The notes below the pieces were generated by a model. It was not told the origin of the DNA, ran no database searches, and saw nothing but the letters and a program-made list of their open reading frames with translations. A stretch of DNA of 64,000 nucleotides, taken from the NCBI GenBank assembly GCA_001692895.1, contig KV748192.1:372001-436000 (forward strand), written 5' to 3'. The position numbers were made by a program, and so were the translations under genes. This document shows, one piece after another, positions 1-12,000 of this stretch. Numbering within the stretch: position 1 is the first letter of the stretch; each line of letters opens with the position of its first letter. The stretch comes from Cenococcum geophilum 1.58. Taxonomy: Eukaryota > Ascomycota > Dothideomycetes > Gloniales > Gloniaceae.

Positions 1-616
1 GCGACTGATAAGCTGTAAACGGCGACTAAATAAGCTATATACGGCGACCGACCGAACCTTATACGCCCTAGGAAGTCTATAATAAGCCTCTTATTCCCTA
101 CTCTACCTAACGGCCTAAACTTACCTACGCGGTATTTTATTTCCCTCTATATCTTAAAAACCAGCTAGGTGTAGGTAATAGGATATAGGGGACCTAGGTT
201 AGGGCCCTAGGATAAAACACCTAGTTATATTTATCCCGCTATTCCTTTAGGGTAGAAATTACGCTATAAGTAGGAGGACTAAGGTGTATATACGCTAGGG
301 TATTTAAAGAGGAGCAAAAGGGTAGGATTATACTATTTTTACAGTAATTATTATTATAAATCTATTAGGAAGCATGGTATAAAAGGTAGATAGGGCAAGA
401 TAGGTAATTAGGACACCCCCGTACGGGGGTCTTAAAGCAGCAACCTAAAGGTATTTTTCCTCCCGTTAACGTAGTACGGGCGTGCTACCTAGAGGGGTAC
501 ACTCTGTATTACCACTTATATTTGCCTTAGAGGTTTTTTATATCTATATTACGGCAGTAGTTTATATAGACCTTAATTGGGACCGCATCAGACGTTAAAT
601 AAGAATTAATAATAAT
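1..616 (+). mobile_element. R1 insertion copy 1 (3' part, cut by window edge)
   Basis: This stretch is repeated, in reverse complement, at about 29,926-30,545. In the second copy the unit is complete and has features of a non-LTR insertion. Here only its 3' half is inside the window. It ends in a short AAT-rich tail (about 603-616), after which Gypsy RNase H sequence begins. The first 50 bases are 22-bp tandem units (GGCGACTRAATRAGC-like). A perfect 16-bp palindrome, ACCCCCGTACGGGGGT, lies at 415-430 and is preserved in both copies. No reading frame is evident. The repeat and its orientation are seen directly; the non-LTR class is inferred from the second copy. Confidence 0.7.
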
Positions 617-666
617 ATCTATAATAAGGAGTTATTAGATATAGTTATAATACTTAAAAAATAAAG

Positions 667-926
667 AATATTCTTATATGTTATGTTATGATATTTAATT
701 ACGCTGTTGCGGCTCCCGTTAGGGTCTATGTAGCGGGTCTATATAGGTATATATATATATATGTATAAGAGGGGAACCGTACCGCTAGGGCCGGATAAAA
801 CCTCTCCTTTTCTTGTTATACGGCCTATATGGCTTATTATGCGGCCTATATAGCCTCTCTTCTAATTAGTAACTGCCAAGTACAAGTAGATGTCTCTTTG
901 AGGCGCTATAGAAAAAATATTCTTAT
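667..926. mobile_element. ~238-bp SINE-like insertion with long target duplication
   Basis: RNase H sequence of Gy-B is broken here: the intact relatives read straight through. The insertion (about 678-915) is flanked by AATATTCTTAT at 667-677 and 916-926. The match extends to 15 bp with one G/A difference. One end carries a short ATGTT tandem (679-690). A target duplication of 11-15 bp plus a short terminal tandem is typical of non-LTR (LINE/SINE) insertion and longer than the 5 bp left by LTR elements. I see no clear pol III A and B boxes and no coding potential, so the class is an inference. Confidence 0.55.
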
Positions 927-1150
927 CAAGTATAGAAAAACTATTTATAGTTAAAATAGATAATAAAAATTTAATAGGGTTCCTAATAATAAAAGAGTTT
1001 AATTAAAAATAGACTAAATAAGCAGAAATACTTACACAATACTATTTTAAAATTTAGTATACTAAGGGTATAGAAAATATAAGAGTAGATATACTTAGTA
1101 AAAAAGCTAAATTATAGAATAATAAGAAACTATTAGAAGTAATATTATAT

Positions 1151-1254
1151 AAAAATTAAAATAGATTAATTACATATAATAATTTAAAGATTATAATAAC
1201 TTAAAAATTAAAATAGATTAATTACATATAATAATTTAAAGATTATAATAACTT
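1151..1254 (+). repeat. Exact 52-bp tandem duplication
   Basis: The 52 bases at 1,151-1,202 are repeated without a mismatch at 1,203-1,254, within degraded pol sequence of Gy-B. The relatives at 13,960 and 37,430 carry the segment once. Both units have the same mutated bases, so the duplication arose after the point mutations. Confidence 0.9.
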
Positions 1255-2947
1255 AAAAAAAATATAGATTTATAAATTATTAAAGAGTAATTAAATATAA
1301 TAGATTTAAGAAATATAGCTTAAAGATCTGAAATTAGAGTAGTATAAAAATAAGGAAATAATATACGTAATAAGGTTAATTATAGAGCAGTTTATTAAAG
1401 AATTTTATAAGGGAATAATATAAGAATATAATAGAGCTATAGATATTAAGACTTTAAAAGGAGTATATTATTAATAAAATTTAGGGATTAGTAAGGTAAA
1501 CTATAAAGAAATATCTAAATTACCAAAGAAATAAACTAATAAGGTATAAGTTATATAAAGAGCTATAACCTATTAAAATACTAAAAAGACCATAAGAGGT
1601 TATATTATAGGACTTAATTATTAAGTTTCTAAAATTAAGAGATCCTATTATTATTAAATAGGAGTATAATATAATTTTAATAATAATAGATAAGCTAACA
1701 AAGTAGGGATACTTTATAGTATATATAGAAAAAATGTTAATAGAAGATATTACTAAAATCTATATTAAGGAGGTATTTATAAAATATAAAGCCTTAAGTA
1801 AAATTATATGAAATAAAGATCTAATATTTATAGTGGTATTTTAAAAGGTATTTTTTTGGCGAAATAAGGGGTTTATGTAGCAATATTAATAGTATATTAT
1901 CTATAAATAAATAGTTAAATAAAAAGATTAAACTGAACGCTAGAATAAGATTTAAAATATTATATTAATTATATATAGAATAATTAGGTATTACTATTAC
2001 CAATTATATAGTCTATGTGTGATATAACACTATAAGAAGAAATAGAAGTATTACTATTTAAGGTGAATTACGAATATAAACCAAAAATATTATTATCTCT
2101 ATAATAAGTAAAGAAAATAAGTAGTATAGCTTAAAAAAAGAATAAAGATATTAATAAATCTTTATATAAACCTTATTAAATTAGTAAGGATAGTATAAAT
2201 AAAATTAAAAAAGTATTATTATACTAAGAGATTTAAGGGACTAGATCTTAAGGAGGGGAATAAAGTATAACTACTATATAAAAAATTTAAGAGTTAATAA
2301 CTAAGTAAGAAATTAAACTATATTAGACTAGAACCTTTTTAAACCATTTAAATTATTTAATTAATTATATTTAAGTTAAATTTATTAGCTAAGATAAAGA
2401 TCTACTCTATCTAATATATTATAATACTAAAGCTAATATATAGAGGGTTAAAAAATAGTAAGTTTTAAAGATTATTAGTTATAAGGATATTAATAATAAA
2501 TATAGTATAAGGGAAAGTAAATAGGCTATAATAAAACTATTTAAACCTATTATAAAACCTAAAAAACGCTATAGAAAAGATATAGGAGTATTAAAGGAAA
2601 TAGGTTAAGTAATATTAAATAGAAACTAAAACATAATAAATTAGTTAAAGGTAATAAAAAAGCTATAGGATTAAAGGGATCTACTACTAGTACATAAATT
2701 ATTTTTGCCTTAATTTAATTAGAATTCTTTTTAGCCCTTTTTATACTTAAGCTTATAGAGACCCTACTTTATTAAATAGTACTTTTAGGATTATACCTTT
2801 TTATAAACATTTATAAGACGGTTTAATTAAGTATAAGTATTTAGTTAAGCCTTTAAAGCCTAAGTGTTACGGACGCTTTAAGTACGATGTTATAACTACT
2901 TAGAGAGAAGTCGGAAGAAGCTAGTTGGTTAATTTAGGTACAGTCTA

Positions 2948-3265
2948 TATAACCAACTACTGAGGCTCGCATTACCTTATGACTTACCACCCGTCTCTTG
3001 ACTTATATGTCTCTTATTATCATATGTCTCATTACTGTATTACCCCTGTCTTTGATGTCTACCTATTAATCATTTCTATTACCTATTCATTACCTATCAC
3101 CGACTGAGTGGCAATGGCGACTTGGTGGCCAATTAGGTAACAGTTACAAATTATTATCGGTATTACCGACAACCTTAGCCACCTATTTCGTGTATATAGC
3201 CTTCCTAATTTCCATAGATTTAGAATTAAGTCGTTTATTCAATTCTTCGCACTGCAAAGCTTATA
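2948..3265 (+). repeat. Copia-1 5' LTR
   Basis: 318 bp, aligned end to end without gaps with 8,406-8,723. By eye about two dozen positions differ and all are transitions. The terminal TG has become TA and the terminal CA has become TA, as expected from RIP. Confidence 0.95.
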
Positions 3266-3278
3266 GTTATGAGCCCGG
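3266..3278 (+). other. Copia-1 primer binding site (initiator tRNA-Met, anticodon region)
   Basis: GTTATGAGCCCGG directly abuts the 5' LTR. Its complement contains CGGGCTCATAAC, the anticodon stem and loop of initiator tRNA-Met (anticodon CAT). Drosophila copia is known to prime from such an internal half-tRNA rather than the tRNA 3' end. The match is seen; its use as primer is inferred from the family. Confidence 0.8.
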
Positions 3279-3530
3279 CCTGCCTACCGTACTGTATCTG
3301 ATCTGTACATTTAGCGCTTACTAAGTAATTAATCTGCTACCTCGTTTAAGAAGTCATTACTTCTTCCACCTTTGCAGTGTCTTGAGCTTCTTCACTTATT
3401 AAACGAACGGACGATCGACCTCGACTAACGACCGTACACGACTGACGAACGAACTGACGAATTAAATCGTCAAAATAAGGTTTCGCCAAGACGCTAAATT
3501 GGACCCTGCCTGACCCTATAAATTCTAAAA

Positions 3531-6500
3531 ATGACGACTATAAATAAATCAAAAGTTAACCTTATCCTTAACTAGCCATCTGATTGGATCTAATGGTTCT
3601 TTATTATATAAGACACTACTAAGACTAATAAGGTATAGTAGTATATTAACCTATCTAAAAAGAAAGACAAGCTTCTAACCCTGGAACTACCAAAACGACC
3701 TATACCTGTGAACGTACTACCCACTGCCACATTGATAGCTTAGCTAGACTAACGCTAGCTTACTGCCTATAATTAACTCTACGCTAAATATAAAGACGAT
3801 CTGCGTATATATGAGAAGCAAGAATAGGCAATAAACGGTATTAATAACTATATCGTTCGATCGACATCGGTTGCCTACCTTCCTCTTATTGACGGCCTTA
3901 AAACGGTACACGAACGGCTATAAGCACTTAAGACTGCACTAGCCCCTATTACCTTAGGTCGAAAATATGAGGTCCTAAATTAATATACGGCTTTAAAATC
4001 CTATAATAAAAAGCAGAGTATCAAAAAATGGTTAAACGGTTGGAGGAATATCTATAAACTTACGGAGCAACTGGAGCTTCTAGACGTTTAGGGATTTAGG
4101 GTATACTACGATTTCGTTTAAGTAATTAAGCTAATCTCTTCTAGTTTTGTAGGAGCACTAGAAGTAGACCTTATTAGGAAAAAACGGAAGAATGAAGACG
4201 CACTATCTATTATTGATCTGATTAAGGAATTTAAGGAACACTACCGCATGCAGTAAGTAGTATCCTCTACTACCACTGCTAATAGCTCTGTATTTGTAAC
4301 CCTTTAGAATAATTTAAATTCCAATTTAGATTTTAATGTTAATTCTAATTCCAACGGCAATTTAAATTTAAATTTAAGATCGTATAAGGAATGTATATGC
4401 GGCCTTAAATATTAATTCAGCGACTGCTACTATATTGTTAAGCAGAAGCGCCCTTAAGGATGGAGACCAAGGCTAGATATCTAAAAGAAAGTAGATAAGA
4501 AGATCTTGTTTATACCCTTAATTAGACGCGCAGTTAACCGAATTTGAAAAGAAGAATAGGAAGTAAAGGAGAATAATTAGAATACAGAATCTATAATTGA
4601 TTTTAATTCTAAAACCCCACCTTCTAAGACACCGACTAGCTATGCTGCTGTATTTAGTACTGGTTAAATCCCGTTCAAACTCTAGAATACCTAGATACTT
4701 AACCCTGGTGTAGATACCCACGTCTATAATAACTAAGAAGACTTTACCTTCTCCTACCTAGCTGCAGAAGACGACTACCTAATTGCTGGCGGAAATTTTA
4801 AAAAGATATAAGCTTACGGAATAGTAACGATTACTGTTAATACGCCTAATGGGAGCTTAAAAATAAAGCTATCCTATATAGCATTGGTACCTACTATGTT
4901 TATAAATATCGTAGCACTATTAAGAGCTACTGATAACGATATCCATTTTGACTTAGGATGAAACTTGCTATACCGTCTAGTAACTGGCAAAATAGTCTAC
5001 TATGCGAAATGACTAGGGGGCTACTGGGTACTGATATACAGAGAGCCTACGCCTTTAAATTCCCTAGATTTGACTAATTAATATTCTTAACTTCTAAAAG
5101 AAGATATTAACTAAGTAGAATGGCCCGTAAACTAGTTGGAGCTATAGCTACAAAATGGTATAAAATACTTGGCTATGCAGGACTTAATGCTATTAAGTAG
5201 CTTCCTAAGCACGTTAATAGCGTAGAGCTGACCGAATTAACTACTGAATGAGCACCGCTTAAAATTGAATATGAAACTTACTTATTAGCAAAGTATACTT
5301 AGCAGATCTTTTAAAGACGAGAATATGAATTTCCAGCCACTTAACCATTTGAACGGCTTATATTTAATATTATTAACCTCAGAGTACCTGGATATAACGG
5401 TGATAGATATGTTATGCATTTCTACTGCACGTATTCCAAATTTAACTTTGTGTTTACCTCCAAGAATAAGGATAAAGCTACTGTCCTGCCTACTATCTGA
5501 AAGACCCACCGTTTGATTAAAATATGATTTTACTAGGACGTTATCTTCTTCTAGAGCGATAATAAACGTGCTTTTAGATAAATAGGAGACACCTTATAGA
5601 CATGGTGCGCAGATGAAGGTATTACTTTTGAATGCCGAGCACCGTATACTGAAGAATAAAATGGTGGAGCTGAATAATCTGGACGAACCCTTATAGAACG
5701 ATTAAGGGCTATATAGCTGGAAGTATTCTTACCCCTATCTCTAGGACTAGAGGCTTTCCTTGCTGTAGGATATGCGCTTAATCGAATACTAAATAAGTAA
5801 CTAGGATGGAAAACTCCGTGCAAGATTACCTACGGTAACCCGCTATTACTTACCTATATATATATATACGGTTGTAAGACCTATATACTGGACAAACGAA
5901 TTAAAAGGGGAGATAAACTAGCTCCTTGTACATTGATTGGATACCTAGTCGGCTATAATTTAACTAATATCTACCGTATCTGGATTCTAAGCCTCCGTAA
6001 GGTTATTTGAACTAGAGACGTTATATTTAACGAGACCTCGTTCTATAACCCTAAGGGTTAAGACATCGACTACCTGCTAAGGGAAGCATTAGAAGACACC
6101 CTTTAGATGATTAGTCTACCAGAACCTCTCTATAAGGACGAATCTAAGGACGAATTAATCCTATACACAGTTAATCTGGACCCTTAAAGATCTACCTTAG
6201 GTGCAGATTAAACGACTATATCTAAATTAAACGATTTAGCAGAGCTTCGTACGAAGGATACTGAGCAGTTACCGACACCTAGCAGAATGGTATCTCTAGA
6301 TTTACTAGAATTGAACACCTTACCACAAGGACTTTAAGACGATGTCTTAGATATAATTAAAACAGGTCCTACCTAGCTAAGCTCTCTAGAACTATCTAAT
6401 AGAGCAACTAATACAGCTCTATAAGCTAACGAAGTCTTAGCTAAACCTTCTGCCGACCTTATTCTACTAGAAGGATTAAAACGAATTTGACGTTAAGCGC

Positions 6501-8330
6501 ATGCAACAGCACTAGCCAATCTATCTACCCTATTTGGTTACTACGCTGGATTTACTATAGGACTAGTAAAGGACATCAACCGAGCTAGATCCTTATCTCT
6601 ATATCGGGATAATCTTCCTCCTAAACTAAAGAACCTTAAAGAACTAAGAAAGCATCCTTTGACTACTGGTTTTTAAAAGGCTATGGAAAAAGAATATAAC
6701 GACCTAAAACGCTAAGGGACATTTAAGACTGTATTAAAGGCAGAAGTATGCAATGAGTAGATCCTACTACTAAAATGGGTCTTTAAATATAAGCTTGACA
6801 GCGACGGCTACCTTTAGAAGCTAAAGGCTTAACTATGCGTCCGCGGAGACCTATAGATTACTAAGGAAGAGACCTATGCAGTAACCCTAGCTGCTTGAAT
6901 ATTCCGTGCCCTTATGGCTATAGCAGCCGCATTCAATTTGGAAATTTAACAGTACGACGCCGTAAACGTATTTATAAATGCTTGACTAGATAAGCTAGTC
7001 TACTGCTACTGCCTAGAAGGCTTTGATTAAAATGGATATATCCTAAAGCTACTTATGGCACTATACGGACTGAAAATCTCACCGCTACTTTGGTACAAAG
7101 AGCTTACTAGTACCCTAGCTAAATTCGGATTAAAACCTATCCTAGGTACCAACTGCCTATTTACTGATGGACGACTTATTATCTTCTTCTACGTAGACGA
7201 TATTGCCGTTCTATTTGCTAAAAAGGACCTTTTAAGACTCGAAGAATTTGAAGCCAAACTACTACACTGATATAAGATCCGTGTACTAGGAGACCTACAG
7301 TGGTTTTTAGGAATTTGTATTAAACGAGATTGACTAAGTTAAAAGCTCTAGCTCTGCTAAGACTCCTATATTAAAAAGATAGCCAGTTAATTTAATATTT
7401 AACCACCAGGAAGATTTCCTAAGTTATTACTTCCTGCTAAAGAACTGATTCTGTCCGACTAGTAAACGAACCCTTAAAGAACGCTAGCCTACTAGCAACG
7501 AGTAGGGTTACTTATATACCTTGCCGTATTTAAAAGACCTAATATTACTAAGACGTATTTAAAACTAGCCGAATTCCTTACTAATCTAAATTAAAAACAC
7601 CTTGATATATTAAACTAAGCTATTGCCTACTGCCTTAGAACAAAATCGACAGCTATTAAATACTCTGGCGAAGTATTTGGAGCCTATATCTACTTTAGAA
7701 ACCCTAAAGGAGAAGATGTTACCTTTTACGGAGTATTTAACGCAGTATTTGCGGACGATAAAGAGACTAGACGGAGCTCTTAAGGATATCTTTTTATGCT
7801 ATTCGGAGGTCTGATCGATTGGAAAGCAACCCTATAACGATCTGTTACTCGTTTAACTACTAAAGCAGAACTTCTCTCCCTGTCTACTGCTGCCGTTAAG
7901 ATTATCTGGTGGTAATGATTCTTTAAGGCAATTGGCTTTAATTTAGAACGCGAATTTACCGTGCTCTGCGATAATATGCAGACCGTATAACTCCTAAGAC
8001 AGGATACACTAAAGCTTGATACTAAGCTTCGATATATCGACGTCTATTAGCACTGGCTGAGACAGGAGGTCTAAGACAAAAAGATTAACGTATAATGGGT
8101 CCCTACAGACAAAATGCCTGCCGACGGCCTTACCAAAATCTTACCCCGTCAAAAGCACGAAGCATAGATAAAGCAGTTAAATTTGGTGGATATTCAACAT
8201 TAGATTAATTGACTCTATTCGCAATATCCGCGATATCCGCAATATCCGCAATATCCGCAATATCCGCAATATTCGCGATATCTGTCACAGTTACCCTATC
8301 CTTTTACTACTCCCAAATTGCATCTAAATT
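3531..8330 (+). pseudogene. Copia-1 gag-pol, degraded
   Basis: Translation can start at the ATG at 3,531. The order is gag (to about 4,700), integrase core (about 5,400-6,080, with the LGLEAFL and GYLVGYN-type segments still legible), reverse transcriptase (about 6,690-7,340) and RNase H (about 7,720-8,190). The polymerase motif YVDD is intact at 7,190-7,201, inside a 71-codon stretch free of stops. Elsewhere TAG, TAA and TGA fall where Gln or Arg is usual. The gag start and the pol motifs lie in different frames, so at least one indel or programmed shift separates them. In its live form it would make the particle protein and the replication enzymes of the element. Inactive now. Confidence 0.92.
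8216..8287 (+). repeat. 9-bp coding tandem (QYP)n at the pol C-terminus
   Basis: Seven consecutive units of TATCCGCAA (some TATTCGCAA or TATCCGCGA) are in frame with the pol frame that carries YVDD and RNase H. They encode a Gln-Tyr-Pro repeat (Arg-Tyr-Pro in mutated units) at the end of the polyprotein. A low-complexity tail follows before the 3' LTR. Confidence 0.85.
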
Positions 8331-8393
8331 TCCTATTTTGGTATAATTACTACCTTTATTTTTGTTTTCTATAGCTTTAACTACACCGTTAAA

Positions 8394-8723
8394 TCTAGGG
8401 GGGTGTGTAACCGACTACTAAGGCTCACATTACCTTATAACTTACTATCCGTCTCTTGACTTATATATCTCTTATCATCATATGTCTCATTACTATATTA
8501 CCCCTGTCTTTGATGTCTACCTATTGATTATTTCTATTACCTATTCATTACCTATTGCCAACTGAGTGGCAATGGCGACCTGGTGGCTAATTAGGTAACA
8601 GTTACAAATCATCGTCGGTATTACCGACAACCTTAGCCACCTATTTTGTGTATATAGCCTTCCTGATTTCCATAGATTTAGAATCAAGTCGTTTATTTAA
8701 TTCTTCGCACTGCAAAGCTTATA
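8394..8723 (+). repeat. Copia-1 polypurine tract and 3' LTR
   Basis: A G-rich run (CTAGGGGGGTG, about 8,395-8,405) directly precedes the LTR at 8,406, the expected plus-strand primer. The LTR itself is 8,406-8,723, keeps its terminal TG, and is followed by the duplicated site GTCTA. Confidence 0.92.
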
Positions 8724-9059
8724 GTCTAGGATGGAACCAGTAGAACTATATAATGAGGAATAATAGCTAAGGTTATATAATATAATCTATATAATCTATA
8801 AGATCTATAATAGAGTAGACGGAGCACACGTACACTATATATAAGGAGGATTTCATAGGAGTACAGTTGTATATTTAAGGACCCTTAGTCCCTACCTAGA
8901 TAGTTCCTTCCTTATAGTAATTCTTAGAATATAATTAAAGTTAATCTATTAGGCAACCACTCCACTAGTTATTATTAGTTATTAACTTTAACTTACTTTA
9001 CCTATATACCTAGCCTAATAATAAGCCCACCGTAGTACCTGCTATAAGGTTCCGTTATA

Positions 9060-12000
9060 TAATTACTACCTAGTTACGGTAACAAGTATAGAAAGTTAAA
9101 CAATATACCACTAAAAGCAGCCACTACAACGCTATTAACGGCGGCAACTACTTTAAGGTTAAAAGGGGACACTAGTATAGCGAACACTAACTCTTAATAA
9201 CCTATAACGGTTAGATAGCTATAAGAGATAGTTAACTAGTTAACAATAAACAATGCGGCGCTAGAAGAAAGGGTTAATAGGATAGGAGCAGTAAAGATTA
9301 AGTTACTATTAATTAAAAGGTACTTAGGAGAAAGATTAAAGCTTAAAGGATTTCTTACGTAAATATACTTTAAAGTTACGTAAGAAGGAGCGAAGCTACT
9401 AATACCTATAGATTAAATAGCCTATATAGGACTATTCCTATTAGGAAGAGCACTTAAGTAGTTTAAGCCTTACTTTATAAAAATATAGGTAAATAGAATA
9501 ACGACTACTAATTAAGAGGTACGGTTTATATTCTTAAGCTAGGAAGGGTTTACGGAATAACTTATATAAATATTTAAAGACCTAGAGGCGGTAACTATAG
9601 TAAAAAGAAAGCTCTAAGACATTACGCAATAAACCTTAGCAATTAAGTATACAACGTAATTCCAGACGTTAGTAATATAAGTTAAGTGGAATAATAAGGC
9701 GCTTATAGTATAGTACAAGCAGGGACTTAAGGCTAAAGTCTAGAACGCAATTATTCTAATAGAAGATGCGGACACCTTACGGGAATTAATATATCAAGTA
9801 ATTAAGATTAATAATTAAATCTACTAAAGGGAACAGGCTAAGAGGGGCTAGGATAGAGTTCTACAGTTATATAAGGCGTAGAGTACGCAACGACTAAAGC
9901 TAAGTTAGAAACTATAGTATAGCGTAGAGCTAATAGACCTAAGTAGTACTAAAGAAGCCTATAAGAGATAGAGTAAGAAACTATAGAAACCCAAAGGTTA
10001 AGGATTTAGTAATTATAGGACTAAGAAGCAGAGGCTAAACTAGGGATCTTAGCAGCAGAAGATGTTTAGGCGAACTTTATAGCAAAGTCAATAGTTTAAA
10101 GATGGAGCTTATATAAATTACGGAAAATAAGGTTACTTTATAAAGGATTATAAAAATAGTTAAAGTCACTATATAATAAAGGGAACTAAACTAGTAGAAG
10201 ATATATATATATAAAGGGACAATAGTGTACTATAAGGAACAAAAGAGTATTTAATTAGAAGTTTTGCGTTCTATTATAATAACGCATACTAAATTTATAA
10301 AGACGCTAAGTATGGCGTAAGCTATTAGCTATAAAAGCTAAAATCCTTAAATTATAGGGGAACCAATGAACCAGTTTGCAGATCGGATATTAAGGACAAT
10401 AAATTTAATGTAGGCGAAACATTCTATAACAATAAGATAATAAAGGCAGCTTACTAGGAGTATATAGACCTTAGAGATATTATAATAGAGGTAGAGGATA
10501 ATTCTACTACAGAATAGGGAACATTAGTAGGGATTAAGACCCCACTAGATATAATATCTATCGCTTTATAAGACGTAAAAGAAGTAGGATAATAAACCAC
10601 TTCGGCACTTAATAAAGGCAAGAAGCTAAAGGCTTAAGATTCTTAAGAAGAGATAAAAGATAACTAAGATTCTTAAGATAAGATAAGGTATATCTAAGGA
10701 CCTATAATAGATAGAAACCAATAAAGCGGGGCAATAGCTTAGTTTAAAAATATATAAATATGCTCGGGATAAAGTTTCCTATAGGTACAAGATTCTCAAG
10801 ACGAGATAAGTAAGATTTAAGACTCTTAAGATAAGATAAGAATACTAAGTAAGCCTAGTTAGACTAAGGTAGGAGTAAAGCTTAAGTTAAAAGCAAGCTT
10901 AGGATTAAGAATTCTATAGAACTAAGACTTTAAGCAACAAATAAGGACTATTAATAAGATTAGAGAATCTATAGTATAAATAGTAACTAGATTAGGAGAT
11001 AGGTATATAGACCTAGAAGACTTACTAGGGGAATATAGTATTTAGCCTAAAGATTAGAAGGCTAATACAAAGATTAAAAAGCAAGAAGACTTTAAGGATC
11101 TACTTATAAGACGCGAAAAGAAAGAAACTATAGAGGAATTTAGAGTAAGAATTACCTTATAGTAAGAACAGAAACTAGATAAGAGATCTAGTATATTAGG
11201 ACGTATAAGGGACAGGGTACCTATATAAAGAATTACTAATAGGCCTAGAGCAGGCACACTAAGAGCTAAGTGGCTTATTAAACTTAAAAATAAAGAGGAC
11301 TTAGGGATCCTAACTAGATTTAAAGAACGACATATAAAGGGCTATCACGATATAGTAATAAGAAGATACTTCTTTACGAACAAGCCGTATATACTCTAGT
11401 AGCTATACCAAAAGTAGTATAGGCAAAGGCATAATAATAAGTGGGAAGATTTTTATATGTGGTTAGACGAGAAAGTTATCTAAAATTACCTAATTACGGA
11501 AAAGGTAATAAGTCACATTAAGGGGGCCTTAATTATAATATTAAAAGATCTAAAGGAGCATTTAGAGGACTAGAGAAGCGAAAAACGCATCTTAGTACCT
11601 ATAAATAAAGTTATAACGTTTAGATTAATATAAAAAAGGTTTAAACTTAAGGATAAAGACGAACTAAGAGTTAACCTAAAGCACCAAGTATATTACATAT
11701 TAGTATAGATTATATATATAAATAATACGTGCGATATACATAAAGTACTAAAGGATAAGCATTAAAAATACCCTATAAGAATGTATTAGTTAGCAGAAGA
11801 ATAAAAGTATTAAAACGCTAAGTATATGCATGGCTGGCATCTAGTAGAAGTTTAGGAGTTAGGTAACTTAACACTTTAGCTAAAAAGATTCCTTATAGAA
11901 AAATGCCTAGATAAATAATAGTAGTGGGAATACCTAAAGAATACGTATCTATAGCACATTAAGGATAAAAAGCGAATTAAGTATTAGCTAAAGGTAGACT

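Larger units (their letters stand above)
617..2864 (+). pseudogene. Gy-B copy 1: Gypsy pol remnant (RNase H, integrase, chromodomain)
   Basis: This is the 3' half of a Ty3/Gypsy pol frame, collinear base for base with 13,670-16,050 (Gy-A) and 37,150-38,900 (Gy-B copy 2). It opens in RNase H (617-677, resuming at 927), passes the end of RNase H (about 1,060-1,120, remnant of a DALS-type motif) and the integrase core (about 1,430-2,050; the AYHPQT-NG-Q region lies near 1,880-1,915). It then runs into the basic C-terminal region and a weak chromodomain-like tail (about 2,480-2,560). Almost every line carries TAG or TAA in place of expected Gln codons, so no protein is made. The element is interrupted at 2,864 by Gy-A and continues at 17,199 with its 3' UTR and LTR. 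Its 5' half lies left of the window. Confidence 0.85.
2948..8723 (+). mobile_element. Copia-1: complete Ty1/Copia element (5,776 bp)
   Basis: Two direct 318-bp LTRs bound the element, and GTCTA is duplicated at 2,943-2,947 and 8,724-8,728. The integrase domain precedes reverse transcriptase, which is the Ty1/Copia order. A primer site directly abuts the 5' LTR and a G-run directly precedes the 3' LTR. It inserted into the 5' LTR of Gy-A and is therefore younger than Gy-A. Confidence 0.97.
2865..9059 (+). repeat. Gy-A 5' LTR, split by a Copia element
   Basis: The LTR consists of 2,865-2,947 plus 8,729-9,059 (about 414 bp). It matches the 3' LTR at 16,771-17,193 in sequence and order. The last bases read CCGTTATA where the 3' LTR has CCGTTACA, a C-to-T change of the terminal CA. 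Confidence 0.92.

Noticed and set aside
1..616. Interpretation of R1 as an LTR pair (1-616 and 29,926-30,545)
   Set aside because: The second copy extends beyond the shared part to 31,086 and has a 14-bp target duplication and a tandem tail, which do not fit an LTR.
5285..5823. Minus-strand and alternative-frame ORFs of 63-90 codons within Copia-1
   Set aside because: They run against or across the integrase coding sequence of Copia-1 and have no features of their own.
8216..8287. The 9-bp tandem near 8,220 as a possible CRISPR or iteron array
   Set aside because: The units have no spacers, are in frame with a polyprotein, and the sequence is eukaryotic.
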